The notes: generated from the letters alone by a model not told the origin. A DNA stretch of 64,000 nt from Paralvinella palmiformis (GCA_025642065.1 JAODUP010000032.1:1280001-1344000); one strand, 5' to 3'; shown: positions 24,001 to 34,680, counted from the stretch's first letter. Translations and numbers: made by a program.

Positions 24001-26322
24001 TCTAACCTTGGTTTTGTTTTCTTCAAATTGTTTATATTCAAAATACATCATTCTAATGAAAGTAAACACATACAGAATGTTGAAAAGGAAGATGCTTGAA
24101 TCATTGCTCATACAATGCATCCCCCCTTAACATAACATTAAAAACATTCATGACAAATTTAAAAATAAAAAGGTCTGGAAGTTTAGCACTCAGAATTTTC
24201 CCCCAGTAGCTACTAACCTAAAATAATTCGATTAATTTAGGAGAGAATTGGGGAGGTTCGACCACCTTACACTTCAATGGTTTGATCTTAGTATACGCGA
24301 TACGGCAATCAACAAGAAGTACTTTTCTATTGGTCCCTCAATGTTTAATGTTTCTAATAAGGTGTTGATTTATGGCCCAATTCAATGTCGTAAAGGTTAT
24401 TTATATAAGCAAAGTGGCGGGAGTGGAAGTTCGACCACAGTGCGGGGCTTGTCTTGTTGAAATTTGCTGTCACCTACTGGGCACAGCCAAACAGACACAG
24501 TGTCGGCAGATCGACATCATGTATATATACATAATGTAGACTTTGAAATGTTGACACCTATCGACAAAAATTTGAATTTTGATACGACTATTTTCAGTCA
24601 GTAATTGTTTTTGGTGGTTTATTGTTGCAATTTGCTTCAAAGTAAACATAAAACAATTGTTCAGTGATATAATATGTTCCAGCTTAAAACTATTACTGGT
24701 AAGTGTAATAAATAATGAATAGGGTTTGAGTGTTGTGGTCGATTCTCCCCATCTGGTCGAACTTCTCCACTTCTCCTGTATCTTTTTGAAACAACAACAA
24801 ATTGAAATACTACCTATAACTAAGTATTAACACAATGGTTTTGCTTGCAGCATACATGAAAAAACTTTCTTTTTTGCTTGGTGTATGCTTGAAAAGTCGC
24901 CTGCAACTCAAGTTTAGCCACAACAAGTCACCCATTTTGTCTTCCTTGACCTGCACTAAACGGCCTCATAAAGTGGAACATTGTTAAGTGGCACCCCGGC
25001 ATGCTGTATCCATGTGTTTCGGACAACCCTCTCACCTTCTGAGATATTTTTTTTCTGGGAAGCCTGCCTGGATACTCCAATGGGACAGTTGAATCCAGAA
25101 GTTTACGACCCAGAGTCATAAACTTCTGGATTCAACAGTCCGATTCACACCAATCGCTACATGGAACAATCTGTTTTGTCACAGATCACACATGTGGAAT
25201 CACTCTTACATTTAAATATGTGGAATATAGGCTGTAAGCTTATTAAAATACGTGGATTAATTTGTGACCGGGTTAGTGTCAACCAATCAACGACCGCGTA
25301 AGAATTCGTTGGAAAGATGGCGACACATGCCGGTTCTGACAGTGACATGTCTAGTGTTTACTTTTCACTCACGATTAATGACAAAAAGAAAATAATAAAG
25401 GCTGAAAAACAAAACTACAGGAGAGTTTGTCAAATCCCAACTAATGGAAGTATATGTTGTATAAAACATTGTCGTGTTTCTTTTCTGACCAACCCTTTTT
25501 TTCCCCGACCAAGCTAAATTTTAAATTATGGGTGGTTGGGTGTAGTAATTTTTTTCTTTCTGGAATAGCCCTAAGGGAATGGAACGTTCAGAGAAATATT
25601 AATTTAAATTTAGTTTAGTCCAAACCCCAGAATATCATAGTATACACGGATTATGTAGGATTTAACCTTACTTGTGTGTATGTTTGATAAGATAGAGGGA
25701 GATTAAATAAAACTACACCTTACTTATTATCGGTTTCTCATTTTCAGAGAAAGCAAGTGCAAACAAAAAGAATCGCATATTCACAGAAGGCTGGGTTGAA
25801 TTCTCAGACAAAAGGCTGGCAAAACGTGTCGCAATCTGCTTGAATAATCAGCAAATTGGAGGCAAGCGACGCAGTCCTTGGCACGAGGAGATCTGGAATA
25901 TCAAATATCTGCCAAAATTCAAGTGGGCGCATCTGAATGAAAGATTGGCCTATGAACGGGTAGTACACAAGCAGAGATTACGCACCGAGATCAGCCAGGC
26001 AAAGAAAGAGACAAACTTCTACATACAGAATGTTGAAAAGAAGCAGCTTCATGAAAAACTAAAAAAGAAGGGCAAAGATCCGAGTTCCACCATTAGGGAA
26101 TGGTCTTTTAAACAGCGAGAAACTGAGGAGGATATCTTGACGAAGAGAAAACACAGTTTATGTGATGATAATAGTGTGGAGTCTGTGAGTAGGAAGAAGC
26201 GAAAAGTAGTACAGAGGCAGAAAGAAGTACCTGAAAGTGATAAAAAACTGGCTAAAGACCATTCATTTTTAAAAAACATTTTTTCTGGGGGACTCAGTAT
26301 GACTAGAAATAAAGAAACTTGA
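18033..26322 (+). CDS. ABT1: ABT1/ESF2 homologue, nucleolar RNA-binding ribosome-biogenesis factor (two exons)
   Basis: Coding exons 18033-18225 and 25748-26322, joined in phase 1 (donor G|GTGAGC, acceptor TTTTCAG|AGAAAG), give 255 residues; human ABT1 is of similar length. ABT1 and yeast Esf2 act in the nucleolus in early 18S rRNA processing within the small-subunit processome. Residues 30-64 form the first half of an RRM-like fold (GIIYLSRIPTLMNVKKIREI, FSQYGDIGRIFLQPN). After the junction come TEGWVEFSDKRLAKRVA and the family signature GGKRRSPWHEEIWNIKYLPK, followed by WAHLNERLAYE and QAKKETNFYIQNVEK. The C-terminus is basic (RKKRK, a likely nuclear signal) and ends near FLKNIFSGG. An AATAAA at 26524-26529 is a plausible poly(A) signal. 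The 7.5-kb intron is full of transposon remnants, but both splice sites and the whole frame are intact. The gene converges on KYNU. Confidence 0.95.
18349..18760 (+). mobile_element. Partial TTAA element with an end-to-start junction
   Basis: 18398-18760 matches the left part of the TTAA element at 52345-53001 ('gcatgcggatgtgg', 'catatgtccggatgcggtat', 'gatttgtcctgc', 'ccagaatatgacgtc'). The bases directly to its left (18349-18400, including ACCACGTATATGGAAT) match the right end of that element. One TTAA at 18398-18401 is shared by both. The right end of this copy is not found. Confidence 0.65.
18921..19951 (-). mobile_element. Tigger/pogo-like DNA transposon remnant
   Basis: The left end AGTATATACTGGCGTATAA and the reverse complement of the right end TGTATATACTCGTGTATAA form TIRs, flanked by TA-rich sequence as expected for a Tc1/mariner-pogo target. 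Inside, on the minus strand at 19352-19455, the frame reads WVKTAWD*INPTIITKSFKN then CSISNDLDGTEDD, the conserved end of the DDE transposase of Tigger-like elements. A second frame (19180-19368) continues with an acidic tail (SEESDDEFLGFE). Most of the transposase is deleted. Confidence 0.75.
20268..20522 (+). pseudogene. Fragment resembling P2X7-type cytosolic domain proteins (uncertain)
   Basis: Open frame with acidic serine-rich start (MSDSDKSFD), then DIKPHSLEPLAKK and a proline-rich end (PPVPLTPGPSPQ). The order 'acidic, I-x-P-Y/H-x-x-E-P, spacer, proline, then Trp-Cys-rich' is reminiscent of the stand-alone P2X7-cytosolic-domain-like proteins common in invertebrate repeats; just past the stop one other frame reads LDWYVFVCVG, where that family would have a Cys-rich motif. 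It lies inside the ABT1 intron. The identification is weak; it may be transposon-borne. Confidence 0.3.
20898..21552. mobile_element. TTAA-flanked MITE, copy 1 (complete)
   Basis: 655 bp between two TTAA sites. The left end TTAAAGGGACAGTCCATCC and the reverse complement of the right end TTAAAGGGATAGTCCACC form the TIR. No ORF. TTAA duplication is typical of piggyBac-type elements, so this is probably a piggyBac-related MITE. A second copy lies at 43491-44100. Confidence 0.85.
21600..22180 (+). pseudogene. MULE-like transposase remnant
   Basis: Frame pieces in order: DPKPDYALSIEDLRHFFGML, DALTFLPLNGVPEVMLYI, then FPVE, then in another frame NMCETWNQGFSFLVGHAHST and VWRLIESVC. The block (R)TNN.CE.WN..F...VG..HP.VW is a feature of MULE-derived transposase proteins with FLYWCH-type fingers. 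At least three frameshifts or stops break it. It begins only ~50 bp right of the MITE at 20898-21552; the N-terminal half is not found. Confidence 0.55.
22181..24239. other. Gene-free part of the ABT1 intron
   Basis: No exon-like or transposase-like reading frame recognised. A SINE fragment lies at 22727-22795. ORFs at 22789-23073 and 23920-24120 have no recognisable features and are taken as chance. Confidence 0.4.
22727..22795 (-). mobile_element. Fragment of the third SINE family
   Basis: The minus strand reads 'gttgattccggctgtgg', 'gtaggagtag' and 'tttttcatccagccaggcaa', matching 5010-5070 of the SINE at 4990. Confidence 0.65.
24240..24778. mobile_element. Possible small DNA element with GGTTCGACCAC-type ends
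   Basis: Left GGGGAGGTTCGACCAC and reverse complement of right GTGGAGAAGTTCGACCAG are similar, and a third copy of the word (AAGTTCGACCAC) lies inside near 24430. No clear target duplication and no ORF. Confidence 0.35.
25082..25141. repeat. Near-perfect hairpin (26-bp arms, ~6-nt loop)
   Basis: Left arm GGACAGTTGAATCCAGAAG extends into TTTACGAC; the right arm is its reverse complement with two or three differences; the loop is about CCAGAG. It lies in the ABT1 intron about 600 bp before exon 2. Confidence 0.85.
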
Positions 26323-26523
26323 ATGATGTTTATTGGTTTGTATAGTTAGTGGTTATAGCTCATCCAGCTGTGAATGATTTAAGTGTTCAGATATATCGAA
26401 TGGATATGTCATTCAGAGGATATGAAATCAAATGCATGTGCACGAGTGTATAAAAACACAGATCCACAGGACAGTGAGAAGAGAGAGTAGCTTTGAATAT
26501 GACATCTATGTTATTTTATTTTG

Positions 26524-26529
26524 AATAAA
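26524..26529 (+). promoter_or_regulatory. Probable poly(A) signal of ABT1
   Basis: AATAAA about 200 nt after the ABT1 stop codon; the first canonical hexamer downstream of it. Confidence 0.5.
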
Positions 26530-27252
26530 GATACAAATATTAGTTTACTAAAATAGATAACCATGTTTGATGATAAATGGAGATGGTGCTTGTAAGTCCT
26601 TAATGGATAACTTGTACATGTATATCTTTAAATAATATCAGTCAAAATATAAAGTTATTCGGTAATTATTATGATAAATGTTATATGTTATAAGTATTTA
26701 GCTGACATATATTTCAGTACATATGCTCTTACTGTATACAATACAAATAGTTAGTAAATTTTCAAATACATAAAACAAATCTGAAATATTATATACTTTT
26801 GAGATACATTTACACATGTATCCCTTTCAAATAAACAAAGTTCTACTGTCTATTGCTATATATCTATTGTATAAAACATATAGTTTTCGACATTTATGTT
26901 GGGTTATTGTTTTACTTCAGAAACATAAGTTTCTGGAGGTTTTTATCTGTCAATGAATAGGGCCTTGGCAGCTGACCTAGTCCTTTACACACAATTTTAT
27001 ATATTTACTAGTATTTATATGCAATTATGTAGTTTTCACATATTGTGTTGATCTCCAAAACTTATCCCATTATGGTCTTGGTAAAAGAATTCCAACAGTG
27101 TTTTTGGAAGTATGAATAACTTTTTCAAATGCTTTTTGAGCTATTTAAATACGAATAGTGTGCTTTTCAAATACATATACAATTGTATTTAGACGCATTC
27201 AATATAAATGTCTGTGATTGTGGCTGTTAATCCAATGCAAAATCAGTCTAAA
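26530..27252. other. Intergenic stretch between convergent ABT1 and KYNU
   Basis: AT-rich, with no ORF or shared repeat. Presumably 3' flanks of both genes. Confidence 0.5.
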
Positions 27253-27258
27253 TTTATT
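27253..27258 (-). promoter_or_regulatory. Probable poly(A) signal of KYNU
   Basis: AATAAA on the minus strand about 100 nt after the KYNU stop codon. Confidence 0.5.
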
Positions 27259-27358
27259 GCCTGAAGTAGTACCCTTCACAAATTGGATTGCATGAGTTAA
27301 ACCCTAACATTTACTTTACATTGCATTTTTGAGAATAATTTTAAATTTGTTGGCATGG

Positions 27359-30300
27359 TTACAGTTCTGCTGCACATTTGATGGCAGCATGCAGAAGATC
27401 TATAAACTTGTAGACGTCTTCGAAGGAATTGTACAGGGGAGTTGCTGCTACACGCAACACACTAGGTTCTCTTTTATCCACCTGTAAGCAAATCCAGAAA
27501 TGCCAGCACTGATTATTACTTCAATGGTCATTCACTGTTATAGTAGTTTTGTGTAGAAAGTTTTAATTTATATTAATTACAAATATTCCATAATCACTTA
27601 CCACTATGCCACGTTTCAACAACTCTTGAAACACATTATTCACTGGGATTGAAAATTCTAATGACAGGTGACAACCCCTTTGTTCTGGATCACTTGGTGT
27701 GATGATGTTAACATAAACCTCTTTATTAGCACTTCGTGATAGATGGTATTGTAACAATAACTCCATGTAACCAGTCAGAAGGCGAGATTTCGCACGCAGC
27801 TCATGCATTGAGGTCATGTTGAAGACCTGAATGTAAAATCATATCTTCAAAAGAATGTCTATATTAAATTAGCATGAATATGTAATTTTTAATAATGAAA
27901 TTTTCATATTAATATAACTAAACCACATGCAAGATTTGATTAAAATATATCTTTTATTCATAAGAAAATCATCAGGAAAAGTAATAACATTGTTTCACAT
28001 ACAGCGCGATGCAATGTTGTAGATTTAATTAATAAAAGTTTAACAATATCCAGTCATGGATCTGAATATAAAGTTTGCAATTGATATTTTCACATGAATA
28101 CTTGGAGTTTTAATTACCATATCCCAGTACTGTAATCCGTATTGTAAGTTATTTGTTTTTCCCACTGACCTCATAAAAGTAATTTGATAAGCTGGTGATA
28201 ACTTGATAACTTACATCTAAACTTGCCCTGAGTCCTGTACACAGCATAATAGATGGATTAGAAACTCTATATGCACCAATGCCATCAGCTGGTTTAAATT
28301 CTGAAACCAAATAGTATGGCATTAACAGAGATTGATACTATCTTCTTGTGAGTGCAAGTTGTAAATCCTCCTCCACAATCTGCCGTTTTCTTTCAATAAG
28401 CTTTGAAATCTTAGTTCGTTCTCCATCGTACTTTTCTGTGAAATATTAATTAATTCACAACACGTAATCTAAATAATTCCACCATATAATTTGATCAAGT
28501 AAATTATTTTCGTTTACATACCATTTTCCATTAAGAAGCGAGTTTTTGCCTCGTGCCCCCACCAACCCGTTAACTTCGGTAGATTATTACTTTTGTAGCG
28601 ATCATGGAGGAATGCTCCTGCAATACCCCCTGCTCCCGTGTTCAAGTACTGGAAAAATAAATAAACACGTGTGCATATGTTAGTTAACAAGTTGTATTCT
28701 TTTTACGTGTACTGACACTCATAGAAGAAGGAAACTCACTTTGTATGTACACCACGCAGCAAAATCAACATTCCAATCATGAAGGAATAGTTCCACATTT
28801 CCTACGGCATGAGCCAGATCCCAACCTACGTAACATCCCTAAAAGGATAGAAATATAGGAAATAATGATAATTCTTTTACAAGATGAATAATACTGTCCA
28901 TGGCTAATTTCCATGTTTTATACAGACACATATATGCGTGTATATAGAGATATTTGTATATACATATTTGTATCTGGATTGCCATTGTTTTAGACAGTGA
29001 ATCGTGCTAATTGACTGACTGCCATGAACAAGATACAGCCATTAATCTGTATGCGTTCAAGAATCAACTTAATAATAGCAATAATATTTTGTGAGTTGAA
29101 CTGTTGTACAAAAATGTATAAACAGTTTATGTTCATCTCTGAAGTATGACGGGGGTAGAATGGTCTTTTTCACAGTCTGGTTTATCTATTCTGTACTACG
29201 ATAGTTAAGGCCGCTTTTTGTCCGAACAAAAATAGCACGATTAACTTCCTGTTAACCATATCATACGGACACTAGGTGTACCAGTAGCTAATTTAGAATC
29301 GACCACAATGTCCGTTCATTGACGGAAGTTACTTCTGAGTTATAATTAAGGATTTGATTTTAAGAAAACTGAATTTATTGCAACAGTCGTTTGAACAAGT
29401 TGATACCGTGACAATGACAGAAGCCCGTTATAGTGTTGAAATTAATTCTTCAAACTAATATACTATAACAAGTAATGGCTAGCCGGAAATTAAGCTTGTT
29501 AGCTTATTACTTTAGACAATCTTACCACTACCATACAGCGATTTATACAAGGTATCGAGACTACATAAATAATTATCTTTCTGGTGTTTGTTACATGGTG
29601 ATTTAGGAAATGATCGGATGTCAGACATTTTGGTGTGAAAATATCGTTTTTGGTTTAGTTCCCTCGTTCAACCATTAACACGTTGTATTGCTGATTTGTA
29701 TTTATATCAACCAGTGAGTTATCACCCACATTTAACCCCCCCCCCCCCACACACACACACACATGGCACCTCCATGATCTAGCGGTAGCGTGTTGGACCA
29801 TAAATCGCTCCCACCCGTTTTCGAATCTCGGCGTGGGCATATCTGAAGGTTGTTTCATCTTTGACTTCGCTTCATTACCTTTGGAGGTCGTTCGACCTAT
29901 TTAGCCTACCTTGTCCACAAGAGTGGCTGTAAAACATCACTCATCTACACACATACAGACCTGTTTTTGGCCTTCTCGTGTGATGGTTTCAATATCCAGC
30001 AATTGTCCTGTATAATAATGTACACCTGGTAGGAATATAAGAGCTATACTCTCCCCATGCTTCTCAATGGTAGACAGTATATCTGATGTATGCAGCACCT
30101 CTTCACCCTATTATAAAATAAAAAGCTTATCCATATTGTCTTTCTCTGAAACTCACCCCCCCCCCCCTACATCACCCACATGCAGCCTATTATTTAGAAA
30201 GAAAAGTACATGTTTATTCTCTCCATAATTGTAATAAAATGTCCTCTACTTGTCATCAGCCTATTGCCTTCATCATTAGATGCCCCCCCCCCCCTACATC

Positions 30301-30824
30301 ACCCACATGCAGCCTATTATTTAGAAAGAAAAGTACATGTTTATTCTCTCCATAATTGTAATAATGTTGCCTATTAACACGAAAATGGCCATTTTACTTC
30401 CTATACTGAACACTTATTATCCTAGAAATTGAGCAATTATACATAAAAATACCTTTTTTGGCTCCAATATTATCATGCTGGTAGCTGGATCATATCCATG
30501 CAGCTTAATCTGTGACTCTGCAGCGTACTGCAAGTTGATTTTGAGGTCACATGAAAGAGTTTGTTATGACGATCCGTTAACACATTACATCGGGTATTTT
30601 GTGGTAACGAACAATAATAAAAATATGAGCCTTAACATTTTTAAGTAAGTGCAATTCTGATGCATATGAAATTATATTAAAGAGGCTAAACATTAATCTC
30701 TTACTCACTTGATCTGAAGGGAATGAATGTTGCTCCATTAATATCTTGTGACGAAGAGGTGTTGGTCTATAAAACGAAATCTGAAAACATAACATTTTTA
30801 AAACTTCAGCTAATAGCATTTTAG

Positions 30825-30923
<99 letters not shown>

Positions 30924-33019
30924 ACCTTTTCAAATAATTAAATGTCAGTTCAATGCTTATTTCAATGACATTCATAAAAACCAAAGAAACTTGTGTTTTC
31001 TATGTTTATTAGCTAAACTATCAATTATAATTGTATGAAGAAAAAGTAATTCCAAAAAGTACCCCTTTAGGACACGCACAATTTTTAAACACAATTAATC
31101 AGCTGTATTTTGTGATATATGAAGTAACAGACCAGTCTAAATCTTCTACTCAGTTTCCAGCAATTATAATGCAGATAAGCATAGTTAAACTTCTATAAAT
31201 GAACTATACCTCAATAAGATGGTCATTTAAAGTGAGATTAAGCTAGCAGGTTCTAATGCATATAACGAAAGATGAGAAAGAAACATGACAAACTGCTTAT
31301 AACAGTCTCGTAATAAGATTTGTCTCTGGAATTGGCTTGACTGTTGATACGATTTGATTAAAGAAATCGCCTATTTAATGGCCAAATTGGTGCTCTTACC
31401 ATGAAGAGATGAAGGTTAACAGTTAGTCCATTCATTATAGCTACTTCATCTTTATGTGCTCCTGTGAAATAAAATGGAAGTTAAACAATAAAGAAAATGG
31501 ATAATGGCTTAATTAGAACAGATTTTTAAGATCATCACGGTCCCATTGTCCCAGCTTCAGTTACCTGTCATGTGACCGCACAGTACACCTTTGTTTCACC
31601 ATTGCATGATAATATTATTAGGACACTGTTCTGATCTGCCTTGGATTAATATCACCGATATTAAGTATGCCTATACCACATTTGGTGGTGCAACAGAATG
31701 CAGTCTGAAATTATGGGATTGTACACACGCACACACACATACACAACGAACACACACATACACTTTTACCAGTGTCTGTGAAATTATTCCTGGTGCAATA
31801 AGTATTTGGCTCGATCATCTCATTTCCCTAAGTAGTTATCCCTCTGCCATATGTCCGACGCGTTACCATTGTCTAAGATAAACGAAAACACTCACTCACT
31901 CACTCACTCACTCACTCACTCACTCACTCACTCACTCACTCACTCACTCACTCACTCACTCACTCACTCACTCACTCACTCACCACCACTCACCACCACC
32001 ACCATCACAACACACACACCACCACCACTCACTCACTCACTCACTCACTCACTCACTCACTCACTCACACTCACTCACCACTCACTCACTCACTCACTCA
32101 CTCACTCACTCACTCACTCACCACCACTCACTCACTCACTCACTCACCCACTCACCACTCACTCACTCACCCACTCACTCACTCACTAATTAATTGTCCG
32201 TTCGAACCGTTTTTTACAAACCGCCCAATTTAGTCTGCTTTGGATAGTAAAAATAATTACATGGTTTGCTTTTTAACTTACCAACCAGTTTAGCTGAATC
32301 TTCAGTTACAGATTCATCACAGGTTGCCCAAGGTATTGACGCTTCGATATGTCCATGAACACCGCTGCAAAAAAAAGTTAACCTTACTGCACGGGTACGG
32401 TATGTTTATGAATTTTAAAGGACCCATGTACGCAGTAGGCATTCTGGCCATAATAATCGAGATATCCGATTTTACAGAATCACCAACAAGCTATAGAGAG
32501 ACTCACAGATTGCACCAGTCATCTAGTGTCTTATTCAGTAACGGCCTCAGGCCACGCGGCATAAGTCCCAGGGAATTGGCGCACAAATAAAGACATTCTT
32601 CGTCGGCTTCAACTAAATTCAGATCGACTGAAAAATTAACGGTGGACCTCTTTGTCATACACGAAATAGTGCTGATGTTGTATGATGAGCAGTATTTTAT
32701 TTTATTTATTTATCTATCTCATTCAATCCCCATTTCTGAGGAGATATAAATCGCACAATTATACATATTTATACAAATAAAATGTCAGAAGAAAAAAAAA
32801 TGGATCTATCAAAACTGATTAATTAAGTGGCATCGACTATATATTATCTTCACCTTTTGGTAGAGTTTTATTCCGAGGAAAGGTGAATTCATCTCTGAGG
32901 TGTCGAAGTGGATCAGCTTCATCCATCAGTTTTGCAAACTCAGCTTCGTAAAGAGAAACAGACAATTCCTGGGCTTTCTTCCGTAAAATTTCATGTGGAT
33001 GTTTCTGGGTCATTGCCAT
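27359..33019 (-). CDS. KYNU: Kynureninase (L-kynurenine hydrolase), 12 coding exons
   Basis: PLP enzyme of tryptophan catabolism that splits kynurenine or 3-hydroxykynurenine into alanine plus anthranilate or 3-hydroxyanthranilate. Exons (minus): 32854-33019, 32507-32627, 32282-32364, 31400-31461, 30709-30780, 30453-30527, 29961-30107, 28740-28838, 28522-28648, 28215-28300, 27602-27826, 27359-27481; all have GT...AG introns and agreeing phases. The product is 461 residues (human 465). Landmarks: [85 protein letters not shown] with the PLP-binding Lys at about residue 275, last codon of exon 8; [42 protein letters not shown]-terminal [13 protein letters not shown]. Start: first in-frame ATG at 33019 ([10 protein letters not shown]); upstream in-frame codons contain no ATG before a stop. 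No defect seen. Confidence 0.97.
28338..28435 (-). CDS. Candidate alternative terminal exon of KYNU
   Basis: In the intron between KYNU exons 9 and 10 a good acceptor (TTTCACAG) is followed by 31 open codons and a TAG. Spliced to exon 9 (phase 1) it would add E, then [20 protein letters not shown] and [11 protein letters not shown], a charged helix-like tail. This would replace the last ~145 residues of the enzyme, so the product would probably be inactive. It may instead be a chance frame or a decayed insertion. I see no poly(A) hexamer close behind it. Confidence 0.35.
29739..29763. repeat. Poly-C/(AC)n tract
   Basis: A run of C followed by AC units in a KYNU intron, directly before a SINE head. 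Confidence 0.9.
29765..29945 (+). mobile_element. tRNA-derived SINE, B family, copy 2 (KYNU intron)
   Basis: Plus strand: A box region ATCTAGCGGTAGCG, B box CGTTTTCGAATCTCGG, body 'ttacctttggaggtcg' and AGTGGCTGTAAAACATCAC. It lies 15 bp from the exon 7 splice donor of KYNU, in antisense orientation to the gene. Confidence 0.88.
30154..30366. repeat. 127-bp-period tandem duplication in a KYNU intron
   Basis: About 85 bp from 'cccctacatcacccacat' to 'ccataattgtaataa' is repeated almost exactly with an offset of 127 bp. Each copy is preceded by a C homopolymer, which may have helped the duplication. It lies in the intron between exons 6 and 7. Confidence 0.92.
30829..30922. repeat. (CA)n-(TA)n compound microsatellite
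   Basis: About 65 bp of CA followed by about 25 bp of TA in the KYNU intron between exons 4 and 5. Confidence 0.97.
31889..32188. repeat. (CACT)n minisatellite-like array
   Basis: 300 bp of CACT tetramers with a few CCACCA interruptions in the KYNU intron between exons 3 and 4. Since four is not a multiple of three, the frame runs open as a Ser-Leu-Thr-His repeat; that reading frame is an artefact. Confidence 0.97.
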
Positions 33020-33107
33020 CGTTATTCTGATAGGATGGTTCAAGTTTGCCTTGAATAAGAATGCATATAAAACTGGTTATTCCAACTTTATTGACCTATA
33101 ATATATA

Positions 33108-33133
33108 TATATGTGTGTGCGCGCGCGCGCGCG
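33108..33133. repeat. (TG)n/(GC)n tract
   Basis: Alternating TG then GC dinucleotides about 90 bp upstream of the KYNU start codon; alternating purine-pyrimidine of this kind can adopt Z-DNA. Confidence 0.85.
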
Positions 33134-33341
33134 TCTGTATATGCGGGAGTGCTTAAAGGCACTTTCTAAGCAATAAGCAATGCAATATTTTCTAATTAGA
33201 TGTTATCATTCATCAATCGGTCTAGTTCTTCCCAGTGAATAGCATTATATGTTATAATAAAATAAGATAAAGATGACCTTATTTACAGATAATATAAACC
33301 AAAAACCAGTTTAACTAAATAAGTACTTTAGAATGGTGGCA

Positions 33342-33643
33342 TAGTGGCGGAGTAGGTGGTATTAATTGCTGCCGAGGGGCCAAATATATATGGGCGCCCC
33401 TTATTGGTGTAGTAGAAACACATTTGCGAGAGAAGTAATTACTATGACGATCACATAATTACGCTTAATCTTAGGCTAGTGTTTATGGCATTTTAGGTTT
33501 TAATATGGTCATGCATATTGATGCCGATATATCGATAAATTAGGAGAGAAAAATATTAATGCGATTTGTTTTCCAGCTCGAAAATGCCGCACCTGTAAAC
33601 GTGCCGCTCGAGGCCACATTCCCCCCGTTTTGCTCCGCCACTG
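33342..33643. mobile_element. hAT-type MITE (CAGTGGCGGAG ends)
   Basis: The left end TAGTGGCGGAGTAGG and the reverse complement of the right end CAGTGGCGGAGCAAAAC form short TIRs. Candidate 8-bp target duplications tggtggca (33334-33341) and tggcgaca (33644-33651) agree at six positions. The interior has 'aaatatatatgggcg' and no ORF. CAGTGGCGGA ends are common in hAT elements. Confidence 0.65.
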
Positions 33644-34249
33644 TGGCGACATCCGGAAACCAGTCGTCGTCGTAATGTTGTCTAACAGTAATATATCTCT
33701 AGAGAACATATTCATTGTGTTTACACTATTACTGTGCAAATTGCTTTATAAATATACAATCCGTTGACATATAACTTGGTCAGCCATTACTGTGTGTATA
33801 TTCTATTCTACATAAAAAGCAGCCAGTTGGTTGACTTCTACAGTTTCCTGTATTTATTGCAGGCTCTTGTCTAAAGTCTGGACCACAGGTTCTGATACAC
33901 TTTCATCTTTTTCTCTCTCTCCATTTTCTAGACGATTTTAAAGGGAGGATAAGAACCTTGAATTTTAGTTAATCACATGATTTCTACTATTATCTATAAA
34001 TATCGTTTTATGTTTTATCTTTATGAAGTAACACTGGCCAGAGTACAGAAATGCTTAGCAAAGTTTTTCTCCATCCTCCTTGTGTGGTTGTAGTTCTGCC
34101 TTTTAAGAATTATTTCTGGGCATCGTAAAAAGATAGCAATTCGTCAGGTTAATATATCTTGAATGTAATCGAGTGCAGCATCCACTTCAAACTAAAGTCA
34201 CGAATTGCTTGCACCTTTGCCAGTGCATTGTTATCTCTGGAGTTCCAGT

Positions 34250-34288
34250 AGAAGTAATACTGCTACTACTGGTAGTAGTATTACTTCT
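34250..34288. repeat. Perfect-arm hairpin AGAAGTAATACT...
   Basis: Arms AGAAGTAATACT and AGTATTACTTCT, extended by partly matching TAC/GTA triplets, around a short loop. Confidence 0.85.
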
Positions 34289-34339
34289 GCTTCCGTTGCT
34301 GCCATTACTACTACTATAACAACTACTAGGGACCCTCTT

Positions 34340-34489
34340 TGACCCAAATTATAGCCTAGTTGGCCAGATCCTGAGTTCAAATCCGGATGTGGCTATATGT
34401 TTCCTTGTATTTAATCATTCACTTCGCCTCTTTAACCACTTAGCTTCTTTTGTGGACAAAAGTGGCCATAAAAGGCAAAATATCAGGGT
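34340..34489 (+). mobile_element. tRNA-derived SINE, B family, copy 3 (degenerate)
   Basis: Weak A box (TAGCCTAGTTGG), B box GAGTTCAAATCCGG and the body end AAAGTGGCCATAAAAGGC. It has many differences from the other copies. Confidence 0.6.
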
Positions 34490-34504
34490 GTCCGGTAATA
34501 GGGT

Positions 34505-34600
34505 CACAAGAAAAAGTCAGTTGAAAAGGTCACTTGAAAAAGTCACTTGAAAAAGTCACAATTTTGTCCAGGAAAAAGGTCAGAGGGAAAAAAACACAAT
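34505..34600. repeat. Short tandem words AAAAAGTCACTTG
   Basis: Four or five imperfect copies of a 17-base word containing AAAAAGTCACTTG. Confidence 0.8.
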
Positions 34601-34680
34601 AATTATCTAAGTATCATAAACGATTAGAGTAGGAATTTTTTAAATCAGTTATTAGCTGACAATACATGACTTAAACATAC

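Noticed and set aside
30577..30891. Minus-strand frame starting with Cys-Val repeats
   Set aside because: The start is a (CA)n microsatellite; the only real coding part inside is KYNU exon 5.
31851..32189. 112-codon frame of Ser-Leu-Thr-His repeats
   Set aside because: It is simply a (CACT)n tetramer array read through; three of its frames are open for trivial reasons. The same holds for 51541-51882.
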